Of a stretch of DNA of 64,000 nt, positions 54,015-64,000 are shown piece after piece. How positions within the stretch are numbered: the first letter of the stretch is position 1; each line of letters begins with the position of its first letter. The notes beneath the pieces were generated by a model. It did no database searches. It was not told the origin of the DNA and was given only the letters and a program-made list of their open reading frames with translations. This stretch comes from Lepidostoma basale (Eukaryota > Arthropoda > Insecta > Trichoptera > Lepidostomatidae). The stretch covers positions 310,001-374,000 of the forward strand of contig JAHDVF020000250.1 in the NCBI GenBank assembly GCA_022606425.2, given 5' to 3'. The translations under genes and the position numbers were made by a program.

Positions 54015-54685
54015 TATTCCGTGAGGAAAGAAAATTCTTATCCATGTACCTTTTCAGAGTTCCACAATACTGTCAGCATTTCCTAGGTAATGTCTTATTT
54101 TTCCATTGTTAAGCCGCGGAGAACAGAATGACTAACGGCTCAGTGTAACATATTACGTTACAAAGTAATAAATAACTCCCGCGCTGCAGCCCGAAAGTTC
54201 GCTGAAACTTTTCTGATATGAGGAACAATAAATCTTAATTACGGCAGTTAACCGGGACCGTGACGTCAGAGGTAAACCCCCCACCCGGCCGGGATTAGGC
54301 CACGCCCAATAGAAGGAATATAGGATTTATATTTATTTAACGCTCACCTCCTCCGCGCTATGTGCTCCGGATACCAAGAGAGAAGTAATGCTAACGGGTT
54401 TATATGAAAAACAAGCGTAATGTTAATTATTAGTATTAAACTCACCTGTTCTACTTCTTACTACTTCTATTTACTTCTACGTCTACTTAAACTAGCTCAG
54501 TGCCTTATATATGGAAGTGGATCATGAAATTTGCAAAATAACTTTTCATATGAAGCACTCACTTTGTGGTTAGACATTTTAAACTTATAGTTGTTATACT
54601 GCCCTGATAAAGCTTGGACCAAAGCGTAACTAGTTGGCATCAATTATAATAACCATACCGTTGTTATACAAAGCGTTTTTACTAT
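54015..54685. other. Unique-looking stretch, GC-richer core
   Basis: 54110-54380 has balanced composition (CCCCACCCGGCCGGGATTAG, TGACGTCAG) unlike its surroundings, and no match to any repeat here. No gene. Confidence 0.4.
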
Positions 54686-54689
54686 TTTA

Positions 54690-55020
54690 TATCGATCAGT
54701 TGCAAAATAACGATGAAAATAGGATAAATGCCGTAGAAATGTGATCACTGGGAAGAATGTGCGGGAAAACGATGCATGATAGAATACTAAACGAAAAAAT
54801 AATGAAGAAAGGCAAATGATCAAAATGGTTTAAAACTTGTATACATGTAGTGTGAATGGAAAAAAAAGCCGAAGACTACCGAAGAAAACATGGCATGACC
54901 AAATTAATCAATCGGCCACATTCGAAGTCGGAAAAATCGACGAGTGTGTCGGGATAGAGCAGTGGGACGCCCTGACCTCTTTTTCTTCCCCTTCGAAGAA
55001 ATTGGGTGATAGTTAGTTAT
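54690..55020 (+). pseudogene. LINE (TTAG)n family fragment
   Basis: Deleted copy: AGAATGTGCGGGAAAACG, GGCATGACCAAATTAATCAAT, GGGTGATAGTTAGTTA. Confidence 0.7.
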
Positions 55021-55024
55021 ATAT

Positions 55025-55820
55025 AAAACTCAACAAATTTCGTATTATAAATCACAAATAACATATCCGCAATACGGTATAGTATATTATCCTACGATAA
55101 TTATATCCTACGATTATTATATAAGAAGGTGTAATAATATTTCCAAAGAAAACGTTATAAAGTAAATGTTTATATTGATGGAAAATTCTCTAACTTGTAA
55201 TGTCTTATTAGAGCTTAATTAGTAATTTTACAAAATCCAAAATTTGTATTTACAATCTTAGGATTCAATTTACATTGTTTAGGTGAATATTTGGTATACA
55301 AGTTCAAGAGAATTTACAGTTAAATGTGCAACATGCAAAGACGAAACTACAACCAATTACCAGGAGCAAAGGATGCGCAGGAGGTGGCAATAAACACTAA
55401 AGCCGCCGGTACTAAGTAACCAACTCGAGAGGTTCACCCCACACCGAATTCGCTAATGTAATTAGGCGGCTTACAGTTAATTAAATGTCACTAATTGGAA
55501 TTACCTATTATTGAGAGAGTTGAAATACAAAATAGCAAATACAACTAGCGAGAGAAGGAGACAAATATGAGTAGACGAGAAAACAAGAGGGAGAAAGTGA
55601 GCTTATTCTACCAGGAGGACATGAAAGGCAGGGGAGGTGTTTAGCGATGTTTTTACAGGTTTCATTCTGACGTTCAAACACAAAGTGTTATACAAGAGTG
55701 AACACTATTGACTACTGATATAATTATGACTAGAGGGAGTAAAACCACAAAACATACGGAAAATAATATAATATTATAAAAGCGATACAACGCGGAAAAT
55801 ATTTACATCATACCAACGAA
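55025..55820. other. No gene seen
   Basis: AT-rich; no repeat or gene is recognised except short A/T tracts. Confidence 0.35.
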
Positions 55821-55824
55821 CTAA

Positions 55825-56065
55825 CTAACCATCACGCCGTTTTTCCGGATATGTAGGCAGAGAGTATGGACCGCCACACTCCCACACCGATCTGTCCTGA
55901 CATACCTATCGAGTTTCCTCTACATTCGTACACATTGATTAATTTGGTCATGCAGTGTTTTGTCTCGACTGTCCTCAGCTTCTTTTCTCATTCACACTTC
56001 TTGTATTTAATGTTTTAATCATTCTTCTCTCAAGCATTCATTTCATATTTCCAAACCATCTACGT
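55825..56065 (-). pseudogene. LINE (TTAG)n family fragment
   Basis: Tail CTAACTAACCATCACGCCG, then GGCAGAGAGTATGGACCGCC and further 3' end in decayed form. Confidence 0.7.
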
Positions 56066-56394
56066 GATCTTTTTTAAATTTTCGATTTAATTAATTTTCT
56101 TTTAGCTGCTTAATATGTACTCCTAATTTTATCATTTACATTTAAAAATAATTTGTGTATGTTCGTTCATCCGATTGAGTTAAAACTTTGTACAGTTGTT
56201 GTTGGTAATATTGGCATTTCAACTGACATCTTACGGATCCGGGTAAAGTATTTATACATAATTGATAGGGACATTGCAACGTATGCCGGGCATAAGCTGG
56301 TATACAATTATAATAAGGATAAAGAATGAAAACTAATTAAAACTTTTATAAACTTTGATACGAAGCAATTTGGTGGTTTGACATATTTAACACT

Positions 56395-56555
56395 TTATCA
56401 TTAGTATAAAACACTTTATTTGAGTCCTACTTACTCAACCAAGTTTCACTCAGTAGCGAGCTTCCTCGGGGCTATACACAATTTGTGTATACCCGTGAGG
56501 AAGCTCGCTACAGAGTGAAGCCGGTTGGCCCTACTTACTCAAATAAAGCGGTTTA
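56395..56555. repeat. Palindromic foldback
   Basis: Arms TAGCGAGCTTCCTCGGGGCT and GTGAGGAAGCTCGCTACAG close around ACACAATTTGTGT, with outer CTACTTACTCAA on both sides. Confidence 0.75.
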
Positions 56556-57057
56556 TATAGGTTGTTTTTTAGAGGTACATATTCAAACTTTAAAAAAAAA
56601 CATTAAAATATTATTAATGACTATGATACTGGCTTTATTGAATAGATAATTTTATGCCATTATTGTTTAAATATGATTTCGGGCATATGAGCGCCACGGC
56701 TAGCTCGAATGAAGCGCAATCGTAAAATCCAATTTTCGACAATTGTCGTCTTTATGGATGCGTATTATCCACTAGAGTGTACTTGGTCCGAAAACGATCC
56801 ATGATCTTTCGAAGAACTTGCTCGGATGGACGATTATGTCGACCGTAAAATGGATGTAGTGCACGATAAGTTTGGCGAACCAAACCATGATTTTTAAAAT
56901 AAATTTGCACAACTTGCAAGCGCTGTTCTAACGTCAGTCTATTCTTGGTGAAATGGCAAAACGTATTGTCTACAAATTAACTGTCAACTGTTGAATTGAC
57001 TATCTGTAGAAACAATGTTACCAGTTTAAAAACCTAACCTCTAAAAAAAAACTGTAC
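56556..57057 (-). mobile_element. IS630/Tc1-type relic with DUF4817-like domain
   Basis: TIR-like ends TTTTTTAGAGGT (about 56563-56574) and ACCTCTAAAAAA (about 57038-57050). It encodes only the DNA-binding start of a transposase (56752-56966). Confidence 0.6.
56752..56966 (-). pseudogene. DUF4817-like helix-turn-helix fragment of a transposase
   Basis: Minus strand reads TKNRLTLEQRLQVVQIYFKN, then VRQTYRALHPFYGRHNRPSE and QVLRKIMDRFRTKYTL to a stop. That is the N-terminal helix-turn-helix seen in insect IS630/Tc1-like transposases, which binds the element ends. No start codon in place and the catalytic DDE part is missing. Confidence 0.75.
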
Positions 57058-57059
57058 TA

Positions 57060-57485
57060 AGCGATAAAGTGTTTAATTATATTTTTTAAACTTTTATATC
57101 AATACATGTCAATAAGGCTCTCATGGACCATAACTTTCGCAGGATTACGGGGGCACCGCCCCGTATTTCCATAATTTTTACGTCTCCTGCGATGGCGACA
57201 CGGTGTCGCCATAAACACGGGTCGGAAGTCAGGCTAAGTGGATTTAGGCGGCATCGTCAGCGGAAATGACTGCATTAGTTCGCACGTTGGCGACATATAA
57301 CGTTTTTAGGCTAACATCACTTACGGTAGGTAGGTTATCCGCTTTACGGACACGTAGGTACTAGCGCAGCGCGGGGATACTACCAGAATCTGGTAAGGCA
57401 ACAGAACATTTTATAAAAATTATGGATCATGTTTAATATACCATATAAATAATATTTTGCAATACGTAAGAATAAAATTCTTCAC
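57060..57485. other. No gene; locally GC-rich
   Basis: 57120-57400 has ACGGGGGCACCGCCCCGTA (a hairpin) and GCGACACGGTGTCGCC (a palindrome), not matched elsewhere in the window. Confidence 0.4.
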
Positions 57486-57488
57486 GTA

Positions 57489-57740
57489 ATGCGAGAAGAA
57501 AATAACTTACTCCTGCAATTGATAATTTACGGGAAAATACCAGGAAAAAGAAGACCAGGTCGGAGAAGAATCTCTTGGCAGCATAATTTAATACAATGGT
57601 TTAGAAGTAGCACCACATCGCTGTTCATCGCACATCGGTCGGTTTCTTTCTCGAAATTGTTTCGTCCTAATTGTATGATTTGGCCAAGATATGTGTATTC
57701 TTGTACCACTTCGAGAGCCGATCCACCGACGGTTACTGAT
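57489..57740. pseudogene. Two LINE pieces joined head to head
   Basis: 57489-57620 (+) reads LLLQLIIYGKIPGKRRPGRRR, as in 1722-2117. 57627-57709 (-) reads MVQEYTYLGQIIQLGRNNFEKETDR, a more N-terminal RT-thumb part. The orientations oppose at about 57622. Confidence 0.75.
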
Positions 57741-57769
57741 CCCGAAGAATTATCATTTTAATATATTAC

Positions 57770-58385
57770 TAGCGATAGTATAACCACAGCAATATATAAA
57801 CAGATAAATATCTACAAGAGTACAGCATTGTGTGTAGATTGTTCACCATCTAAGATTACACGTTTACGCTTGAAATCATCACCAGGATAACAGGCATCGG
57901 GATACTTGGCTTAGTTACTCCTGGGGAGTGTTCCAGAAGTATGAGGCGCTTCTCCCAAGGAATTATCCCCTATAATGCTTCCGAACTATTAGATCTCCGT
58001 ACCCATGCGGGGAAGGTGGCAGATATGCAAATGTCTCGCGTAATACCAAAACAAAATTGAGATTAAACTCAAGTTCGAGTTTAAGCGAACATTACTCTTG
58101 AGTGGATGCGTATGCATTAAGTGTGAAGTGTATTAATACGATGATCGATTCTTAATTTAAATACTTTATAAACTTATTTATCAATCTTTGGATTGAATTA
58201 CACTATTTTTATACCACTTTTATTTATTGAATATTTTCATGGATGGAGGTCATCTCTGAAACAATTTATGTTTGATATATTTATTCTATAAAAATATTCA
58301 ATTAATAAAATTGGAATAAAAACAGTGTTGCTATTTCAATTCCAAGGTTATAACAATGAAATTCCATAGTGTGAACGCTTTATTC
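57770..58385. other. No gene seen
   Basis: No domain or repeat recognised; a mildly GC-rich patch at 57890-58030. Confidence 0.35.
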
Positions 58386-58389
58386 TGCA

Positions 58390-58570
58390 ATAAAGCAACA
58401 TATTAATCGTTTCTTGATCGATGATGTAAAACTCCATATTAGATTATGCAAACGTCTATTTTCTAGAAGTTTTATTTTATTTTACGGGATTGATATGTTT
58501 GATAACGTGTCATTCCAAAAAAATATAAAATAAAACTTCTGTAAAACAGGCGTTTTCATTCAATTACTCA
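58390..58570. mobile_element. Foldback family alpha, collapsed copy
   Basis: TCTTGATCGATGATGTAAAAC, TTTCTAGAAGTTTTATTTTA, then the inverted partner CATTCCAAAAAAATATAAAA and CTGTAAAACAGGCG. The central hairpin is lost. Confidence 0.7.
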
Positions 58571-58799
58571 TAATTTATAAACGTACGGTATTAAACACTG
58601 GCGAATTCCACACTAATGATTTTTTTTATAAATAAAATCAGTGTTTTTTCCCACTGTTGAATTTATTTTCTATACCATCAGAAGTATAATACGAGAAGTA
58701 TAATAATCGTATATTTATTCAAATAAAAAAATAAATTGAAAGCAAAAAAAAAGTGTGTTTAAATTTTTAATAAAAATATATAAATGTAAACAACGGTTA

Positions 58800-59065
58800 T
58801 CGCGTTCATCATATCGTATCTTGATCACTTATGTAAAATTTCACTTTACATTTTAATATTAATGAAAACCTCTGTTTTCTAGAAGTTTTTTTTATTGTTT
58901 ATAGGAGTGCCACGTTTTAAATAATTTGTTCTGCTCCATTAGTAGGGGTATACGAGTATATAATAAATAGCTGCTTAGATTAGATAATACCTTAAAGGCG
59001 AAACATGTCACACATGAAGAATAATAATACTTCTATAAAATATAAGTTTTCTTTCATATTAAGAA
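58800..59065. mobile_element. Foldback family alpha, degraded two-armed copy
   Basis: CTCTGTTTTCTAGAAGTTTT, GAGTGCCACGTTTT, TTCTGCTCCATTAGTAG with a TATA-like box, and GGCGAAACATGTCACAC. Confidence 0.65.
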
Positions 59066-59089
59066 ATCACTTTATTTAATTGGAACACG

Positions 59090-59165
59090 CTACAAATGAA
59101 CTGAACGGGCAACCCTTCGCATTCCAAACGAGTGCTCTTAACCACTGAACTATGGCATCTATGGC
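59090..59165 (-). repeat. tRNA-like sequence
   Basis: Minus strand: GCCATAGTTCAGTGGTTAAG, ACTCGTTTGGAATGCGAAG, GTTGCCCGTTCAG. A-box spacing is good and the B box is imperfect. Probably a SINE head, not a gene. Confidence 0.4.
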
Positions 59166-59749
59166 TATTCGCTTCTAGCTTCCGATACGCAAGTTATCGT
59201 CAAAGGCTCCCATCATATCACTCGTCAACCAAATTGAATTAGGACCAAGCAATCGTCATTTTAGTTGAATGAATTTTCTATTTGAAGATGTCCAATAATT
59301 TAACATCAAAAAGAAATACTAGAACCTTACATTTTTGAATTCTTAAAACACGAAATAATTTGGAAGACGAAGACAGACGAGGATTAAATATAGAAGCACG
59401 GCGCACATGGAGGTTTTTAATCAAGCCGAATTTTTATTTTGATGAAAAAAAAACTCCTGATATTTCATTTCATGGACCGAGACTTCTTGAGGAGTGAGGG
59501 GACAGCGAGAGATACAAGAGCATAGACGTGGACTATCACAAATTTTGCCAATGTCTCCCACCTACTCCTCGACCCTCCCCTTAACTGCAGTGGCGGCTCA
59601 TGCTTATTTAAATCAAAATATATTTCAAATTTTTATTGTAAAATAATTCACATTCTCTCATTTGAACCACTCAATGTGTGGTGTGATATTTTTAGAAATA
59701 AATTAAACAGTTTTGTATTAAAAAATCGGACAAAGACATAAACCAAAGG

Positions 59750-60530
59750 TGGTACGATTACTACAACAACCTTCTGAATGAAGAATTTCCCAAGGAAAAC
59801 CTACCACAAATAATGGCAAATGTGTCTGGAAAAAATGGGCTTCGAATCAGCAGAACCAAAACGGAGCATATGATTTGCAGTTTCTCACGAGCCAAGACCC
59901 AACCAACGAATATCTACCTTGAACGCATCCCATTAACAAAGATGGACCACTTTAGATATCTTGGCTCTATTCTTACCAATGATGGCACGACCAAAAATGA
60001 CGTAGAGCATAGAATAAAGGTAGGATGGCTTAAATGGCGTGCCCTTTCAGGAGTACTTTGCGACAGCAAAGTACCGAACGAAAAGTGTACCGAACCGCCG
60101 TAAGACCTGCTATGCTCTACGGATGGAATGCTGGGCCGCAAGACGACAAGAAGAACAGAGGCTACACGTTGCAGAAATGAAAATGCTGAGGTGGGCCGCC
60201 TGGGTTACGATGCTGGATAATGCTAGAAATAAGCACATCAGAGGTAGCCTAAAAGTCGCTCCTATAGCGAAAAAAACTAGGGAACGTCGACTGCGGTGGT
60301 ACGGCTATGTGAGCAGGAGGGACAATGAATACATCGTTTACAAGACCCTGCAACAGGAACACGGAAAGAGGGGACCAGGTCGGCCTCCTGCAACGTGGAT
60401 GTCCACAGTTAGGAACGACCTGAAGGCGCTGGGACTGGACAGCCAGATGACCCTGGATCGTGAGACTTAGCGGAGCCGTATGAGGAGAGCCGACCCCAAA
60501 TAACGGGAAATGGCTAGGCAAAAGAAGAGA
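59750..60530 (+). pseudogene. RTE-like LINE with internal deletion
   Basis: Begins NQRWYDYYNNLLNEEFP (linker before RT), then jumps to GLRISRTKTEHMICSF, IPLTKMDHFRYLGSILTNDG and, after a frame change, RRQEEQRLHVAEMKMLRWAA, RRLRWYGYVSRRDNEYI, KRGPGRPPATWMSTVRNDLK. The catalytic RT core between the first two is deleted. The end has AAGAAGAG. Confidence 0.8.
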
Positions 60531-60604
60531 AGAGTTTTATATTCAAAAATAGTTTATGTCACTTGTGTACTTATTTTATACTCCTTAATTTTATTTTATG
60601 GAAC

Positions 60605-60690
60605 AGTGTGAGAAAGAAGAGTGTGGCTGTCCATGCTTTCTGTCTACCTCTTTAGTGACACGGCGTGATAGTTATAATTTGTTATAATTT
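60605..60690 (+). pseudogene. LINE (TTAG)n family tail
   Basis: GAGTGTGGCTGTCCATGC, CTACCTCTTTAGTGACACGG, CGTGATAGTTA. Confidence 0.6.
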
Positions 60691-61079
60691 GACATTTTTT
60701 CTTCTAAAATTTCGGGTAGGAGGTCAAGTATAGACTATTTATTCAATGCGGCCGCCCCTGAAAAATATGAAGTAGTGGGGTTGGGGGTGAAACATTTTTC
60801 GCAAATTGGACGCAAGAAGGGCACGACGCATTTCATTCATTACGCAATTATTTTGAATTTTTGATAAAGGGGAGAACGTTTGGTGTTTATGTTTTGAGGG
60901 TAGCGCTCTAAGCTCTGTTTTCTGTTACTTAATTTGAAAAACACTTCGCTTAAGATGTTTTATGAAAATATTTTGTGATAAATGGTGTTTATTCAACAAA
61001 ACATGTTTTATTTTTTGAAAAACTTAAGTCGTTAACGCAGTGAAACTCCATTACGACAATTTTTTCATGAATTAAATTC

Positions 61080-61395
61080 ATTTCTGGTATACGAGTTCCA
61101 AGTGATCCAGCGCGCCATGCTTGGAATAACCTTTAGGGATATAATTCCAAACGAATTTATTCGACAAGAAACCAAGGTGACTGAGGTGGCTCTGAGGATA
61201 GGCGAGCTGAAGTGGCGGTAGGCTGGCCATATTTGTCAGGGGGTGGATTCTGGAGAGGAGATCGCGAATAGGATTCCGTAGAGATGGACGCCCCGCTGCC
61301 TGCTGGACCGACGATGCTATAAGGATTGCTGGACCTAGATGGATGAGAGTTGCGATGTGGCGTGCTTTGGAAGAGGTCTACGTTCAATAGACGGC
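61080..61395 (+). pseudogene. RTE-like LINE C-terminal piece
   Basis: Reads FQVIQRAMLGITFRDIIPNE, RQETKVTEVALRIGELKWR, then AGHICQGVDSGEE and a decayed end. Same protein region as 4240-4400. Confidence 0.75.
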
Positions 61396-61682
61396 TGAAA
61401 AGTAATTAAATTCATTTCACTCACATTGCATTTTCCATCTTAGATCACATTGGTTACAAACAAAAATTTTACACTCAAATAAATATCATATGAATTGATT
61501 AAAAATTTAAATTAATTATTTTCTAACTTTAAAGATATCTGTACTAAAAGGAAAATCATTTTTACACATTGTCTTTGGAAACCGATAAAATTTGATTTAA
61601 AATTTATATTACAAGAAGCTCAAAAAATCATTTCTTGGATAGTGGTTCATAACCACTATCCATATCCATGATCTGTGACTTT

Positions 61683-62464
61683 AACCCTTAACGTACCGTG
61701 TTCAAAACAAAACGCTCGCTCCCATGTGGTCAATTCAGTTTACCGCTAACTTTATCTATAAATATCAAGCATATGACTCGATGAATCAAAATTTAATTTA
61801 TGTCATCTTGTAGGGAATTTCATTAGGAATAGATCGATATCTATAACATAAATGGATTATTTGAAAAACATATCATTATTAATTTTTTTCTGGAACCATG
61901 CGATTTCTGATATAGAATGCGAGACAGCATATGAACAACTGACACCAAGTATGAACTTGTCTCGCCCCGCCGCGCCGTGGCGCTATAATTTTACGTATGA
62001 TAAAGGCACCTAGGCAAAATGTATACTACGTTCAAGACAACGAGTACGTATTAATATTTGTCCCTTTTGGTAAAGTGTTAATATTTTCACAGTTCTGATA
62101 TTATTAAGTTGCGTGCTGCGTTTCCGTCCACAATCGGTATTATTACGTATGAGAAAAGGCCAAACATATAATTTATAATACGTTCAAAACAGCGAGTAAG
62201 TATTTGTCACTTTTGATAAAGTTGTAAATATTAGCAAAACAAATTCTACCTTAACACGAATGAAGGTGAGGGCAGTCTTAAAAATTTTTTTTTTTGGGAT
62301 GAAGGAAGTAATTTTTTGCTTTTTTTTATTACGAAATATTGAGAACACTTCAATGGAGGATTAAATTTTTTTTTATAATATTAGGGTCCATAGGTTTTAA
62401 GAAAATCAACTTTAAATTGGCAGTGGAAACTCAATTGACCACATGGCAACGCGACGGTTAATTG
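61683..62464. mobile_element. Possible TTAA-type element
   Basis: Left end TTAACCCTTAACGTACCG with ATGTGGTCAATTCAGTTTAC inside. Right end ATTGACCACATGGCAACGCG and GACGGTTAA, an inverted partner. TTAA at both edges recalls piggyBac-type targets; no transposase is seen. Confidence 0.45.
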
Positions 62465-62594
62465 GATCACTCTAAAAAATAAAATGACAATATTTAATCA
62501 AATATTTCAGAAGAAACCACGACGCACATAGATATACCCAAGATCCAAGTAATAGTTCTTATAACCATCGTTTGCTTTATCAAAAATAATTAAA

Positions 62595-62875
62595 ATATAC
62601 TTGCATTTGACACTCCATCACATACAGATTTACTACACATTCATCTTAGAGATCTCATTTCTACTGCATTTATTCTACTTTCATCCTTATTTTGCCAGTT
62701 CCATGCTTCACTTCCATGCATAGGGGTCGGCACAAGAACACCATTATGCACTGCCATCTTAGCTTTTTTGGATAAGCTTCTGTTTTCGATGACAACTTTA
62801 AGTGCACCATTTACTCTGTTGACTCCAAATCTATAAAGCATGAGTAAGATCAAAAAAAGTATATGACGCTGAAGC
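62595..62875 (-). pseudogene. LINE (TTAG)n family fragment
   Basis: Minus frame 62641-62853: LKVVIENRSLSKKAKMAVHN, GVLVPTPMHGSEAWNWQNKD, ESRINAVEMRSLR. It is upstream of the part preserved in most other copies. Confidence 0.8.
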
Positions 62876-62929
62876 TAGGATAGACACAGTTAGAAGCAAA
62901 CATGTTTTGAGAATTTCCGAGATTAAGAT

Positions 62930-63260
62930 ACTAAAGATGGCACCATGCAAGATGACACCACGCAATCATATTAACACCAGATATCACGCGAGGAATACTA
63001 GAATAGAAAGATGCATGTATGTGAGGCTGAAGATTTTATAAGATGAAGTACGACAGCGAAGGAGAGACTGATACGGTCCTGTCCAAAGAATGGACACCAC
63101 CAGACTCCCCTGTTTGGCACTATATGTTTAGCCCACAGGACTCATCTCCGTAGAAGACTTCTTAAAATATGAAAGGACAGCTGGGAATCCACTACACAGG
63201 AGGAGAAACTCTCTGGAGAATAAGCCACGTAGGTCTAAGGCAAGGAAGAAGAAAAAATAT
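62930..63260 (+). pseudogene. RTE-like LINE 3' end (GAA-tail family)
   Basis: ATCACGCGAGGAATACTAG, CCAAAGAATGGACACCACC, GGGAATCCACTACACAGG, GGCAAGGAAGAAGAAAAA. Confidence 0.75.
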
Positions 63261-63714
63261 AATATAAATCTGTTGGAATAAATACCCTTCAAAAGATCTC
63301 TCTGTGTTTGCGTAACGAAACAATATTATAATAAAAGTTCATAACCAATCGTACATGAATAATTTGCGAGTACTTCACCACTGCCCGGCCTCTTCAAAGA
63401 AATACAAGCGTGATGGAATGTTCAGGATAATTGTGTGTTTGTGTATGATTTTTTTCTGGGATATTCCCCCACTCGATGCCGAGGTACCATTATGAATAAC
63501 ATTAAACAAATAAACTCCATTCTGGAGTTGTATACTTTGACTAAATACACTACCCCCCAAATAAACTGTAACTCGGTTTTAATGAAACATAAACTTGGGT
63601 GCCCTGCTCCATGTATGCTGCGTATCTTTGAATATTACGCTCAAAGACGCGAGTAAAAAAAGGTAGGGAAACTGATAAAATATATACAAAAATTTAAAAA
63701 ACCAATTATGTGCA

Positions 63715-63990
63715 AATGCCAAAACGCTGTTTCAGTTCAAATTTTGGCGACACAACCTACGCGGTATCCAGGCATTCAAGCTGGAACAATCTTCCTGCAG
63801 ACAAGTGCATTGAGAATCCGTCAGAATTTAGATCAAGACTCAAAACGTATCTTTTCAAATTATTTCCTACCTTGATGCAAATGTTGATCGACTGCATCAG
63901 GTGCAGCCTTCATAGTAACTTATTATTTTGATGACTTATGTTTTAAGTGCGCCGTTTTGTAAAATCGATTACTCCAAGGGCGCACTTTGA
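63715..63990 (+). pseudogene. CR1-like LINE C-terminus
   Basis: Reads FGDTTYAVSRHSSWNNLPAD, IENPSEFRSRLKTYLFKLF. The homologue of 28446-28640. The 3' side has TGCGCC...GGGCGCAC, a hairpin also near 23280-23325 and 28235-28275. Confidence 0.75.
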
Positions 63991-64000
63991 AATGACTGAC

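Overview
The window is a repeat-dense, AT-rich piece of an animal nuclear genome, most likely an insect. The reasons are a BEL/Pao LTR retrotransposon, many 5'-truncated non-LTR retrotransposons (RTE-like and CR1/Jockey-like), mariner/IS630-like and hAT-like DNA elements, tRNA-derived SINEs, and no sign of operons. Lepidoptera would fit this mix, but I cannot prove the order. Only two host-type genes are visible: two intronless kinesin genes on the minus strand, at 18951-20228 and 24594-26330. Their motor domains look kinesin-8-like, and they sit about 4.4 kb apart.

Layout. 1-9.2 kb holds LINE fragments, a tRNA-SINE, a (TTC)n tract and foldback repeats. 9.2-18.5 kb is a nest: a foldback repeat (family alpha) was entered by a second repeat (family delta, 14-bp target duplication), and that was entered by a complete BEL/Pao element (9570-17285, LTRs of 764/765 bp, 5-bp duplication CGTAT, minus strand). 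The BEL Gag-Pol frame is open except for one frameshift inside the integrase. 18.5-26.4 kb holds the two kinesins, separated by SINE, LINE and foldback copies. A 178-bp tandem array lies directly behind the second kinesin. 26.4-64 kb is almost entirely transposon remnants. They include one LINE reverse-transcriptase frame that is still open (35604-36527), a half mariner, two hAT-type MITEs, a second tandem array (48.3-49.5 kb) split by a foldback insertion, and an IS630/DUF4817-type relic.

The most unusual feature is a set of foldback families (alpha, beta, gamma and relatives). They differ in overall sequence but share one compact motif: a CTGANGA-like box, a short hairpin, GAAAC, a 2-4 nt loop, then GTC. 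This is the arrangement of a small type I hammerhead ribozyme, with one extra nucleotide in many copies. Two families have a TATA-like box roughly 40-50 nt upstream of it. At least one copy (48935-49374) has a 13-bp target duplication, which fits retrotransposition better than a cut-and-paste transposase. I suggest these are non-autonomous Penelope-like or retrozyme-like units. That is an inference needing covariance-model and RNA evidence.

Two LINE groups dominate numerically. One ends in (TTAG)n (about 15 fragments on both strands); others end in (GAA)n, which probably seeded the long TTC/GAA tract at 5.0 kb. Nearly all are 3'-end pieces of 100-600 bp with broken frames. Boundaries of repeats are estimated by eye from similarity between copies.
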